Part shown: positions 8,217 through 16,605 of the stretch, one piece after another
Layout of the letters: each line of letters begins with the position of its first letter
How positions within the stretch are numbered: position 1 is the first letter of the stretch
NCBI RefSeq assembly: GCF_030816195.1
Contig: NZ_JAUSXS010000001.1
Span: 4,921,501-4,985,500, forward strand
DNA: 64,000 bases
Direction: 5' to 3'
Source of the DNA: Pseudomonas sp. W4I3
Lineage (GTDB): Bacteria; Pseudomonadota; Gammaproteobacteria; Pseudomonadales; Pseudomonadaceae
Notes under the pieces: generated by a model
Database searches by the model: none
Told to the model about the DNA's origin: nothing
What the model saw: only the letters and a program-made list of their open reading frames with translations
Translations under genes and position numbers: made by a program

Positions 8217-9599
8217 ATGGCTTTGGATTTATTCGTCGTACTCATCTACGCCGCCGGCATGCTTGTGCTTGGCTACTACGGCATGCGCCGTGCCAAGACC
8301 CATGAAGACTACCTGGTGGCGGGACGTAACCTGGGGCCATCGCTGTATATGGGCACCATGGCCGCCACCGTATTGGGCGGCGCCTCCACGGTCGGCACCG
8401 TGCGCCTGGGTTATGTGCACGGTATTTCCGGTTTCTGGCTGTGTGCTGCGCTGGGTGCGGGGATCATCGCGCTGAACCTGTTCCTGGCCAGGCCGCTGTT
8501 GAAACTGAAAATCTTCACGGTCACCCAGGTCCTGGAAAAACGCTATAACTCCACGGCCCGCCAGGCCAGCGCGGTGATCATGCTGGCCTATGCGCTGATG
8601 ATCACGGTGACCTCGATCCTGGCCATCGGCACCGTATTGCAAGTGCTGTTCGGCCTGCCGTTCTGGGTCTCGGTGCTGCTCGGCGGTGGCGTGGTCGTGG
8701 TGTATTCGACCATCGGCGGCATGTGGTCGCTGACCCTGACCGATATCGTGCAGTTCGTAATCAAGACCGTCGGGCTGATGTTTATCCTGCTGCCAATCTG
8801 CCTGTACCGCGTCGGTGGCTGGGATGAACTGGTGGCCAAGCTGCCGGCGTCGAGTTTCAGCTTTACCGCGATCGGCTGGGACACCATCATCACCTACTTC
8901 ATGATCTACTTTTTCGGCATCCTGATCGGCCAGGACATCTGGCAGCGCGTATTCACCGCCCGCGACGAAAAAGTCGCCAAGTACGCAGGCACTTTCGCCG
9001 GGTTCTATTGCATTCTTTACGGCCTGGCGTGCGCATTGATCGGCATGGCGGCGCATGTGCTGATCCCGGACCTGGACAACGTCAACAACGCATTCGCGGC
9101 CATCGTCAAAGCGTCGTTGCCGGACGGTATTCGCGGCCTGGTGATTGCTGCTGCCCTGGCGGCGATGATGTCGACGGCCAGCGCCGGACTACTCGCCGCC
9201 TCCACCGTGCTGACCGAAGACCTGCTGCCACGCTTGCGCGGCGGCAAGCAGTCGAGCCTGGGCGTCAATCGCTTGTTCACCCTGCTGACCGGCATAGCCG
9301 TGCTGGGTATCGCACTGGTGGTGAACGACGTGATCAGCGCCTTGACCCTGGCCTACAACCTGTTGGTAGGCGGCATGCTGATCCCGCTGATCGGCGCGAT
9401 CTTCTGGAAGCGTGCGACTGTCTCTGGGGCGATTACATCCATGACCCTGGGCTTCGTGACCGCGCTGGTCTTCATGTTCAAGGATGGGCTGGATGCGAAC
9501 ACCCCGATCTATTACAGCCTTGCGGTGGCTTTGGTGAGTTTTGTAATGGTGAGTGTGTTGTCGCGTAAACCGGGGGCGGTGGTGGCTGGGGCGATTTGA
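8217..9599 (+). CDS. Sodium:solute symporter (SSS family)
   Basis: 460-residue inner-membrane transporter with about 12-13 hydrophobic segments. SSS features are an N-terminal helix followed by the MRRAKTHEDYLVAGRNLGP signature, a GGAS-TVGTVRLGY sodium-site-like loop, and TAAALAAMMSTASAGLLAASTVLTEDL in the eighth-helix region. It is last in the gbuA operon, equivalent by position to PA1418. Its substrate is likely a guanidino acid or related arginine catabolite, inferred from context. The ATG at 8217 is preceded by CGGAG. A strong hairpin terminator follows at 9630-9663. Confidence 0.88.
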   Translation: MALDLFVVLIYAAGMLVLGYYGMRRAKTHEDYLVAGRNLGPSLYMGTMAATVLGGASTVGTVRLGYVHGISGFWLCAALGAGIIALNLFLARPLLKLKIFTVTQVLEKRYNSTARQASAVIMLAYALMITVTSILAIGTVLQVLFGLPFWVSVLLGGGVVVVYSTIGGMWSLTLTDIVQFVIKTVGLMFILLPICLYRVGGWDELVAKLPASSFSFTAIGWDTIITYFMIYFFGILIGQDIWQRVFTARDEKVAKYAGTFAGFYCILYGLACALIGMAAHVLIPDLDNVNNAFAAIVKASLPDGIRGLVIAAALAAMMSTASAGLLAASTVLTEDLLPRLRGGKQSSLGVNRLFTLLTGIAVLGIALVVNDVISALTLAYNLLVGGMLIPLIGAIFWKRATVSGAITSMTLGFVTALVFMFKDGLDANTPIYYSLAVALVSFVMVSVLSRKPGAVVAGAI

Positions 9600-9629
9600 A
9601 ACATATCAACCGTTAGAGCGGTTTCTTCA

Positions 9630-9663
9630 GCGGGTGCGACGTCAGATGTCGCATCCGCCTTTT
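9630..9663 (+). terminator. Rho-independent terminator of the gbu operon
   Basis: GCGGGTGCGAC (9630-9640) pairs with GTCGCATCCGC (9648-9658) with one mismatch, and is followed by CTTTT. It lies 31 bp after the symporter stop, between convergent genes. Confidence 0.8.
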
Positions 9664-9668
9664 AATAC

Positions 9669-11744
9669 TCAACTGTCGCGCACTCGGGCCTGGACGGTTT
9701 CCTGAACCAGAGAAGCCCACACCAGTCCTTGAGTGGTGCCCCCGGCATACGTTCCTCCGGCGGCGATTTGATGGTAGGCAGACCAATACACGATGGAAAG
9801 TCCATCCGACGTGCCTGGCCTGGCACATTCGATTATGTGCAGCTCTGCTTCTTCAACCGCACTGAGGTACGACTGCGGAAAGTGCCGCGAAACAGCGGCA
9901 AGGCAGGCAGCCAAAACCTGCTCCTTGTACTCAGGCGTCGACCCACTCGGCACCTGCCCGCCAGAAACGAGAATGTAGTTCCCATCCAGGCGACAATTCA
10001 TGACCCCGATGGGCAGATCGTACTGCAGCTTGAGTCCGCACATCTGCGCACCTTCATCATCCACTGCGTACAGTTTGAAGAACCAGCCCGTGACCGCGAC
10101 GACGTTGGCCTCCTCCACGCCCATGGCAGTAACAACGAAGTGATCTTTGCTCAACTCGGCAATTTGGTCCGGAGTCAGATGCTGGGGCCGAAAGTGAACC
10201 CCGGACCGCTGCAAAAGCCTCTCTAACTCAAGCATCAGATCGTTAAACGCTACCTCGTAGCCCGACACTTCAATCGCCCGGCCGACGCCCGGAATTCCAT
10301 AATGTGCCTGGAACTGCTGCTGGCTGATCTCCGTGACCTCACCGCCCGGTTTGCCGCTCGGCCAAGGCCGGCTTTCGATATCGCGTTGCTCGCTGATCGC
10401 CGCGTCTACGTCGCTTGCGTCCGCCCTATAGGCGCGTACAACTGGCGAGCGTGCAAATCGCGCCAGTGATGGGTTATCAGCCAGAAGCTTTTCAAACAGC
10501 TCAATGCCGGCCCGATTGCACTCGACGGCAAAAAGCTTATTTGCGCACAACAGATAGGGGTTGTGCAGCGGCTTTGCCGTCGTCTCCGTCGCCGACAGAT
10601 GGCGCATGTTCACCTGCTTGTGGCTGGCGCCATCGCTCTGCCGGTTTCCACCGTATACGTCGACCTGATAGTTCGCCAGGCGAAACATCAAGGCTTGAAG
10701 CAAGCCGTTGATCCCTCTGCCGATGATCGACACCCGCGGCGCATCGCTTTCTATGTGCAGGAAGGGGATCGTCAATGACTGCGCAACTTTGCGCCTGACA
10801 AGGCCGTGTAAAGCGGTCATGCTCAGTTGAATCGAGACGGCATAGTCGAGATCGCATTGGCAGGCCTCGGTAGTTGCCGCCTGCGCAGTCAGCGTCGCCG
10901 GCGTGCGCCATGTGGAGACGCTACAACCCAGCTTTTCTGTGCGCGATCCAAACGCATCCAATGTTGCAGGCCCGTAGTCCAATACAAGCTGGATGTCGGC
11001 CACGGCCAGGGTCTGCAAAGCGTCATCGCTGAACACGTCCGGCTTGGCGACGCAGACCAGGCGGGCCTGCCTGTGCATACATTGGATAAGGGTGCGATCA
11101 ATGAAATGAGCCGAGTCATCAGTCAGAGATAAGCATAGGGCGACCGCGCAGGCCCCCCTCATCGCCTCGAACCGATCCACCACGAATGAAACCCTGCTGT
11201 CCTGGAACGCGTTGCCGTCCGGCACTTGGTGATCTCGGCACAACACCTTGATTCGCACATCCTGATCTCGATCAAGTAGTAACCTGACCAGTTCCTTACC
11301 GACATTTCCATATCCCAATACGCGGATATCTCGGGGTACCGAGCCATCGCCCAGTGCCAGCCAGTGCAGGATATAAGCAGCGACATGCGGCGCGTTGACT
11401 CCAGGCGTGTTGTGCACTTGAATTGCGCTGGATGCGCACAGATCCAGTCGAACCCTATCCAGACTCGTACCTCTGCGAAGTAGATGCAGGTTTCCAAATG
11501 GGTGGGCGATACGCCATAAGTTGATGACGTCTGCATCTATGGTCTGGTCCCCGACAACGATCGTTGATGGACGCAGGAGCCCGATCTGTGTGAGCAACGT
11601 CTGCTGGGTTATTGTCGGCGGGAGAAACACGACATTGCCAGGAGCGTCAGCCTTCCAGGCTTTGGACACAGGCGCGATATGTAAAATGCATTCGGTTGTG
11701 GCGATCAGGGATGCGGCAACTGGCGGAACGGAAGAGCACGTCAT
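9669..11744 (-). CDS. Fusion of a PdxB-like D-2-hydroxyacid dehydrogenase domain and a DAO-like FAD oxidoreductase domain
   Basis: 691-residue two-domain protein. Residues ~40-325 resemble D-2-hydroxyacid dehydrogenases, closest in pattern to erythronate-4-phosphate dehydrogenase: HNTPGVNAPHVAAYIL, then the NAD loop G144-Y-G146-N-V-G149, then CLSLTDDSAHFID. The usual catalytic histidine motif (TPHxA) reads TPATLTAQA at 281-289 and the arginine region reads VAKPDVFSDDAL, so the active site looks degenerate. Residues ~336-691 start with a second dinucleotide motif, G342-R-G344-I-N-G347, and end with GGTYAGGTTQGLVWASL, typical of D-amino-acid-oxidase-like flavoproteins. The ATG at 11744 has GGAG eight bases upstream. 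The gene is alone on its strand, ending next to the gbu terminator. I do not know a described protein with this pairing. A role in amino- or hydroxy-acid oxidation is a guess from the folds. Confidence 0.75.
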   Translation of the reverse strand: MTCSSVPPVAASLIATTECILHIAPVSKAWKADAPGNVVFLPPTITQQTLLTQIGLLRPSTIVVGDQTIDADVINLWRIAHPFGNLHLLRRGTSLDRVRLDLCASSAIQVHNTPGVNAPHVAAYILHWLALGDGSVPRDIRVLGYGNVGKELVRLLLDRDQDVRIKVLCRDHQVPDGNAFQDSRVSFVVDRFEAMRGACAVALCLSLTDDSAHFIDRTLIQCMHRQARLVCVAKPDVFSDDALQTLAVADIQLVLDYGPATLDAFGSRTEKLGCSVSTWRTPATLTAQAATTEACQCDLDYAVSIQLSMTALHGLVRRKVAQSLTIPFLHIESDAPRVSIIGRGINGLLQALMFRLANYQVDVYGGNRQSDGASHKQVNMRHLSATETTAKPLHNPYLLCANKLFAVECNRAGIELFEKLLADNPSLARFARSPVVRAYRADASDVDAAISEQRDIESRPWPSGKPGGEVTEISQQQFQAHYGIPGVGRAIEVSGYEVAFNDLMLELERLLQRSGVHFRPQHLTPDQIAELSKDHFVVTAMGVEEANVVAVTGWFFKLYAVDDEGAQMCGLKLQYDLPIGVMNCRLDGNYILVSGGQVPSGSTPEYKEQVLAACLAAVSRHFPQSYLSAVEEAELHIIECARPGTSDGLSIVYWSAYHQIAAGGTYAGGTTQGLVWASLVQETVQARVRDS

Positions 11745-12137
11745 AGCGTTGTCTCCAATAACTCGGACTCACTGACGCCCCAAAGAGAGGACGTATAAAG
11801 TGTTGAGTTACGGAAGCAACTGCCCTTCTATTCGATCTTTCTGTTGTCGCCCGCTAAGAGAATGCGACACGCCATGAAAAGAGTCCCGTAACGGAACTCA
11901 ACCTACGCTCATCCTGAAAACTGGATAAGCCAGCTAATTCTGACGAGCACGTAGTCCAACTCCGACGCTTGAAAGCGAAAGATATTGGGTGGTCATACCC
12001 CGAGTTTCGTGCCTGACACAAACAAATAAGGGAGCGGGCTTGCTCGCGAATGCAGTGAACCAGTCAATTATTTATCGACTGAATCACCGCATTCGCGGGC
12101 AAGCCCGCTCCCACTTGAGTCCTCAGTTGGCTTGGGA
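11745..12137. other. Intergenic region, 393 bp: promoter of the 691-aa fusion gene and a REPIN
   Basis: Holds the upstream region of the divergently oriented fusion gene (Shine-Dalgarno GGAG near 11755) and a REP pair at 12029-12113. No other reading frame with a convincing ribosome site was seen. Confidence 0.6.
12029..12113. repeat. REPIN-like inverted pair
   Basis: GGGAGCGGGCTTGCTCGCGAA (12030-12050, written with its 5' base omitted in the pairing) is matched by its near-inverse TTCGCGGGCAAGCCCGCTCCC ending at 12111, separated by a short AT-rich spacer. The pair lies just downstream of the 40-residue ORF and could end its transcript. Confidence 0.85.
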
Positions 12138-12260
12138 TCAGCGCCGACGAGGGCGACGTTGCTCGTCATCGGTACGGATCGGTACCGGCTGCAACGGCGG
12201 CTCGATCAAGCCCAGCGCAACGCCAAGGTCATGGAGCCAGGTTTGGATTTTCTCTTTCAT
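12138..12260 (-). CDS. 40-residue conserved Pseudomonas protein, PA1414-like
   Basis: The ATG at 12258-12260 has a strong AGGGGG Shine-Dalgarno. The product begins MKEKIQTWLHDLGVALGLI, continues with a proline segment (EPPLQPVPIR) and ends in a very basic tail (RRPRRR). A longer upstream in-frame extension (to 12362) has no ribosome site. By position (between the PA1413-like LysR gene and the PA1418-PA1422-like gbu block) it corresponds to PA1414 of P. aeruginosa, the locus that also yields the SicX small RNA. The match is recalled, not searched, and no clear ANR box was found upstream. Function of the peptide is unknown; the amphipathic N-terminus could bind membrane or protein. Confidence 0.65.
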   Translation of the reverse strand: MKEKIQTWLHDLGVALGLIEPPLQPVPIRTDDEQRRPRRR

Positions 12261-12403
12261 GATGTGCCCCCTTTGAGGGTAATGCTGGCAGGCGCCTGTT
12301 CTATCGCCCTTTCCTACACTGATAGTAGCCCTAAGTCCTACGTATTGCTTGTGCGAAACCACAACGAACTATTACTGAATGGATCTGAATCCTGACGGAT
12401 CGT

Positions 12404-13309
12404 TCAAGCAATCTCGTGCGTGTCCTTCAAGCATTCTGCCCCGCTTGCCTGCTGCAGCTCGATCCATGCGTTGAGGTTAGCGCCGAGCATACCCTTTCGC
12501 CACATCAACCAGGTGGTGGCAGTGGCAAAACGCCCGTTCAACGGATGAACGGACACACTGTCCTTGCCTGGCAAGCTGTCGAGCATGGATTCAGACATCA
12601 ACGCCACCCCGGAACCGGCGATCACGCACGCGAGCATGCCTTGGTAGGACTCGATCTCGATAGCGCGGCCCATGGCCACCCGCTCGTGGGAAAACCAGGT
12701 TTCCAGGCGCGTGCGATAGGCGCAACTGCGGCGGAAAGTGAATACCGAGCGGCCGGCGACGTCCTGGGGGCCATTCACCGGCGGGTGGTCGGCCTCGCAA
12801 ATGATCACCAGGCGCTCTTCGCACAGCGGGATACCGTCCAGCGTGGCAAGGGTCAGCGGGCCATCCACCAGCGCCGCATCCAGCCGTCCGGTGATCAAAC
12901 CTTCGAGCAGTTCGCCGCTCGGCGCGGATTGAACCTGCAGGTTCACCTTCGGGTAGGCCTTGTGATAACGCGCCAACAGCGCCGGCAAGTGAATCGCTGC
13001 CGTGCTGTACATGCTGCCGAGCACAAAATCACCGGCCGGTTGCCCGCCCTGCACGGCGCCGTGTGCTTCGTCGTGCAGCGCCAGTAGGCGCGTGCTGTAG
13101 TCCAACAGCACTTTACCGGCGGGAGAAAGCTGCAAACGCTGGCGTTCACGCACAAACAGCTCAACGCCGAGTTGTTCTTCCATTTGCTTGAGCCGGGTCG
13201 ACAGGTTCGACGGCACACGGTGCAGGCGCTCGGCGGCGCGCGTGATGGAGCCCTCCTCCGCCACCGCCTGGAAGATGCGCAGTTGACTGAATTCCACACC
13301 TTTCTCCAA
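12404..13309 (-). CDS. LysR-family transcriptional regulator
   Basis: 301-residue LysR protein. The helix-turn-helix is at residues ~6-65 (FSQLRIFQAVAEEGSITRAAERLHRVPSNLSTRLKQME) and is followed by a periplasmic-binding-like effector domain. It is divergent from an MFS transporter gene, with 91 bp between the ATG codons, so it most likely controls that transporter. The equivalent position in P. aeruginosa is the LysR gene PA1413. No effector can be predicted. Confidence 0.88.
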   Translation of the reverse strand: MEKGVEFSQLRIFQAVAEEGSITRAAERLHRVPSNLSTRLKQMEEQLGVELFVRERQRLQLSPAGKVLLDYSTRLLALHDEAHGAVQGGQPAGDFVLGSMYSTAAIHLPALLARYHKAYPKVNLQVQSAPSGELLEGLITGRLDAALVDGPLTLATLDGIPLCEERLVIICEADHPPVNGPQDVAGRSVFTFRRSCAYRTRLETWFSHERVAMGRAIEIESYQGMLACVIAGSGVALMSESMLDSLPGKDSVSVHPLNGRFATATTWLMWRKGMLGANLNAWIELQQASGAECLKDTHEIA

Positions 13310-13400
13310 AACTGAACAAGTACGTCACTATTATTCATTTTTACAGAAAGTCAATCCGCTTTAGCCTGACGGTCTCCGGTTTATTGCAGGACTCTTGAAT

Positions 13401-14600
13401 ATGTCACCGCTGATTCGCTTAACCGCCAGCTTCGTCGCCCTGATGATGGCCATGGGCATTGGCCGCTTTGCCCTTACCCCGCAGATGCCGCACCTGCTCA
13501 GCGAAGGCCAAATCGACTTGACCGGCGCTGGGCTGATCGCGGCCGCCAATTACCTGGGTTACTTCGTCGGTGCTGTGGACTCGATATTCGCCCGCAGCCA
13601 TCACCACATTAAAGGCCGCTTGTACGGCGGGCTGTGGCTGTGCGTGCTGCTGACGCTCACGTCGTACTGGGCACACGGCTTCTGGCCGCACCTGTTGCTG
13701 CGTTTCGGCATCGGTGTGGCCAGCGCCTGGGCGTTGGTGATGATCACCAGCCTGAGCCAGCCACTGGCGATTGCCGCCGGCAAGCCGCGCCTGGGAGCAG
13801 TGGTGTTTGCGGGGCCGGGCTTGGGGATTCTGCTGACCGGCTTACTGGCACTGGGCTCCAACCTGCTGGGACAAAGCTCCGCGACGCTGTGGTTGGTGTA
13901 TGGCGCCGTGGCGCTGGTGATGCTACTGGCCATCCTGCCCTTCTTGCCGAAGCCGACCCTCTCGATTGCAACCGAGTCCAGCGCTGGCAATAACAGCAGC
14001 ATCGCGCACTTATGCTGGATTTACTTCCTGTACGGCCTGGGCTACATCATTCCTGCGACCTTCCTGTCGCAAATGGCCAGCGCGCAGTTCAGGGGGGCCT
14101 GGCAAGCCGATTTGTTCTGGCCTTGCTTCGGCCTGGCGGCGGCCACAGGCGTGGTGATTGCCAGCCTGCGCCGCAAGGATCCGAACACCACCCGGCGCTG
14201 GTTGATGACAACCCTGTGGCTGCAAGCGGCGGGTGTGTTCACTTGCTTGCTGGGCAATGGCTGGGGCCTGGCATTCGGGGTGCTGCTATGCGGCGCACCG
14301 TTTCTGGCCTGCATGCAGTTGGTCATGGCGCGCCTGCGCGAAGTAGCGCCAAACGGCTACCAGCGCAGCACCGGACTGCTGACGGCCAGCTTTGCCATTG
14401 GCCAATTGAGCGGGCCGCTGCTGGCCGCTGTGAGCAGCCACTTGAGCGGCGGCTTGCAACCGGCGCTGGTGATTGCCGGTTGCGGCCTGCTGGTGGCCGG
14501 TGGTGTATCGATCAGCTGGCGACCAGAGGCGTCGGCGCGTGGGCCTGCTCGCGCCGCGCCAGCACCAGAAAAAACAGCCCGCCCAGCAAACATCCGGTAA
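13401..14600 (+). CDS. YbfB/YjiJ-family MFS transporter
   Basis: 399-residue inner-membrane protein with about 12 hydrophobic segments. It has the family's N-terminal pattern MxMGIGRFALTPQMPHLL and AANYLGYFVGAV. The ATG at 13401 was chosen over the TTG at 13395 because AGGA (13387-13390) is well spaced from the ATG. It is divergent from a LysR regulator. Its last 30 codons overlap, on the opposite strand, the end of the convergent NCS1 permease gene (89 bp overlap), and the C-terminal tail (GPARAAPAPEKTARPANIR) is therefore low-complexity. Substrate unknown. Confidence 0.85.
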   Translation: MSPLIRLTASFVALMMAMGIGRFALTPQMPHLLSEGQIDLTGAGLIAAANYLGYFVGAVDSIFARSHHHIKGRLYGGLWLCVLLTLTSYWAHGFWPHLLLRFGIGVASAWALVMITSLSQPLAIAAGKPRLGAVVFAGPGLGILLTGLLALGSNLLGQSSATLWLVYGAVALVMLLAILPFLPKPTLSIATESSAGNNSSIAHLCWIYFLYGLGYIIPATFLSQMASAQFRGAWQADLFWPCFGLAAATGVVIASLRRKDPNTTRRWLMTTLWLQAAGVFTCLLGNGWGLAFGVLLCGAPFLACMQLVMARLREVAPNGYQRSTGLLTASFAIGQLSGPLLAAVSSHLSGGLQPALVIAGCGLLVAGGVSISWRPEASARGPARAAPAPEKTARPANIR

Positions 14601-15954
14601 ACCAGGCGAAATTGGCCATGCCCTGCAACGCTGGGGTGAAGGTGATCGCGACGCCCACCAGCGTGGCCGGCACCAGCGCCTTGATCGCCGTCCAGTTCAC
14701 CCCGCCATCGAAGTAATAGCGCCCGCTCGGGCTGTCATCGAACAGCGCATCCACGTCGATCTGCTGCTTTTTGATCAGGTAAAAATCCACCAGCAGGATG
14801 CCAAACAGCGGCCCGATAAACGCGGCGAGAATATCCAGGGTGTAATGGATCATCAGCGGGTTATTGAACAGGTTCCACGGCGTGATAAAGATCGAGGCCA
14901 CCGCCGCGATCATTCCACCCGCGCGCCAGCTGATCTTGCTCGGCGCAATATTGGCGAAGTCGAATGCGGGCGAGACAAAGTTGGCGACGATATTGATGCC
15001 GATGGTGGCGGTGACGAACGCAAATGCGCCCAGCAGCACGGCCATGCTGTTATCGATACGCGCCACGGTGGCGATCGGGTCGTGCAGCATTTGGCCAAAC
15101 ACCGGCAGAGTGCCCGAGACGATCACCACGGTTACCAGGGAAAACGCCAGGAAATTCACTGGCAGCCCCCAGAAATTGCCGCGCCGCACGTCCTGCATGC
15201 TGCGGCAGTAGCGGCTGAAGTCACCAAAATTCAAGGTCGGCCCAGAGAAGTACGACACCACCAGCGCGGTCGCCACGATCACCTGACCAAACGCCTGCCA
15301 GCCCGACAGCGATTTTTCCGCCAGGGTAAAGCTGATGTTCGCCCAGCCGGCCTTCCAGACGATCCAGCCGGCCAGGGCAAACATCACCGCGTACACCACC
15401 GGGCCGGCCCAGTCGATAAAGCGGCGGATGGACTCCATGCCCGCCCAGAACACGGCGGCCTGCAACACCCATAAGGTAAGAAAACCGAACCAACCCAAGT
15501 AGGACAACCCCGCAAAATGCGGCTCGGCATACACGGCCATCGACGGGAAGAAGCGCAGCACCACGATGATCAGGGCACTCGACGCCAAGTACGTCTGAAT
15601 GCCGTACCACGCGACCGCAATCAGGCCCCGGATCACCGCAGGAATATTCGCGCCGAACACGCCAAATGCCAGCCGGCAGATCACCGGGTAAGGCACGGCC
15701 GCTTGCTGACTCGGCTTGGCCACCAGGTTGGCGATCAGTTGCACGATGCAGATACCCGCGAGCAAGGCGATCAACACCTGCCAACTCGCCAGACCCAGGG
15801 CGAACAGGCTGGCGGCGAAGACGTAGCCGCCGACGCTGTGCACGTCGCTCATCCAGAAGGCGAAGATGTTGTACCAGGTCCACTTTTGCGGCAGTGGGCC
15901 CAAGTCCTGATTGTAGAGTCTTGGGCTGTAGCCTTTGGGCAATTGTTCAGTCAT
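14512..15954 (-). CDS. NCS1-family nucleobase/hydantoin-type permease
   Basis: 480-residue inner-membrane symporter with about 12 hydrophobic segments, from MTEQLPKGYSPRLYNQDLGPLPQKWTWYN. The family segments WMSDVHSVGGYVFAASLFALGL and FSGPTLNFGDFSRYC correspond to helix 1 and helix 6-8 substrate/sodium regions of Mhp1/PucI-type transporters. Likely substrates are allantoin, hydantoins, uracil or similar. The start at the ATG 15952-15954 has AGGA upstream; a 27-residue longer frame lacks a ribosome site. It is convergent with, and overlaps, the MFS gene. No catabolic partner gene is adjacent. Confidence 0.85.
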   Translation of the reverse strand: MTEQLPKGYSPRLYNQDLGPLPQKWTWYNIFAFWMSDVHSVGGYVFAASLFALGLASWQVLIALLAGICIVQLIANLVAKPSQQAAVPYPVICRLAFGVFGANIPAVIRGLIAVAWYGIQTYLASSALIIVVLRFFPSMAVYAEPHFAGLSYLGWFGFLTLWVLQAAVFWAGMESIRRFIDWAGPVVYAVMFALAGWIVWKAGWANISFTLAEKSLSGWQAFGQVIVATALVVSYFSGPTLNFGDFSRYCRSMQDVRRGNFWGLPVNFLAFSLVTVVIVSGTLPVFGQMLHDPIATVARIDNSMAVLLGAFAFVTATIGINIVANFVSPAFDFANIAPSKISWRAGGMIAAVASIFITPWNLFNNPLMIHYTLDILAAFIGPLFGILLVDFYLIKKQQIDVDALFDDSPSGRYYFDGGVNWTAIKALVPATLVGVAITFTPALQGMANFAWFTGCLLGGLFFLVLARREQAHAPTPLVAS

Positions 15955-16153
15955 CGCGGGAGTCCTCGGAATACCCGCCGTGCGCTGCCGTGGCGGTATG
16001 CATACGGAAGGCGACATGGGTTGTATACGAGGCATTCAGCAGAATGCGTGCCAAAAGCACACAATCCCAGCGGAGCAGCGCTCCAAAGGGACTCAGGGAA
16101 GTTCAGATACGAGATCTACGCGCAGCAACGGTGCACAGCAATCCTGTACACAA

Positions 16154-16552
16154 TCAACGGTGCACCCGTTGTGCACACAGGTAGCCAACCGTGCAACAAA
16201 CCGCTGTCAGCACAGTGCCCCACGCCATGTCCATCACCGCCAGACCCGCCGACCAACCTTGCAGTGTGGCCCAATTACTCAGGTCGTAAGTGCCATAGGC
16301 GACCAGCCCGAGCAACGCCCCCAAACGCGCGGCGCGCTGCCAGCTGGCACTGGGTAACACAACGAACACGACGCAACCTAGGACGTACAGCAGGTAAAAC
16401 ACCACTGCGGGAAAAAGGCGGGGTTGATCGAGCATCAGCGAGCCGAGCAGGCTTTTATAGGTAGGCCCCATGAGGACACCCAGCCACAGGCCGTCGAGCA
16501 CCAGGAAGGCGAACAACGTGCCCAGATAGGCAAACAACGTTTTCTTCGACAT
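16154..16552 (-). CDS. DUF2177-family membrane protein
   Basis: 132-residue protein with four hydrophobic segments: TLFAYLGTLFAFLVLDGLWLG, the PAVVFYLLYVLGCVVFVVLP segment, AARLGALLGLVAYGTYDLSNW, and a C-terminal helix. The LDGLWLG and YGTYDLSNWATL motifs are typical of DUF2177. Two in-frame ATGs are possible (16561 and 16552); I prefer 16552 because MSKKTLFAY matches the family N-terminus. Function unknown. It lies just after a palindromic hairpin. Confidence 0.75.
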   Translation of the reverse strand: MSKKTLFAYLGTLFAFLVLDGLWLGVLMGPTYKSLLGSLMLDQPRLFPAVVFYLLYVLGCVVFVVLPSASWQRAARLGALLGLVAYGTYDLSNWATLQGWSAGLAVMDMAWGTVLTAVCCTVGYLCAQRVHR

Positions 16553-16564
16553 TTGACCCATCCA

Positions 16565-16590
16565 CTGTAGGAGCGAGCGTGCTCCTACAG
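16565..16590. repeat. Single REP-like palindrome
   Basis: CTGTAGGAGC (16565-16574) and GCTCCTACAG (16581-16590) form a perfect 10-bp stem around GAGCGT. It belongs to the GTAGGAGCGAGC family also seen at 39633 and 55931, and lies between two same-strand genes. Confidence 0.8.
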
Positions 16591-16605
16591 CAGAGCGAAC
16601 CGCAC

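Noticed and set aside
9634..9653. TGCGAC-N7-GTCGCA as a third RoxR-like site
   Set aside because: Spacer is seven rather than five bases and it forms the stem of the gbu terminator.
12261..12403. ANR box upstream of the PA1414-like ORF
   Set aside because: Best candidate (TTGAACGATCC) departs too far from TTGAT-N4-ATCAA.
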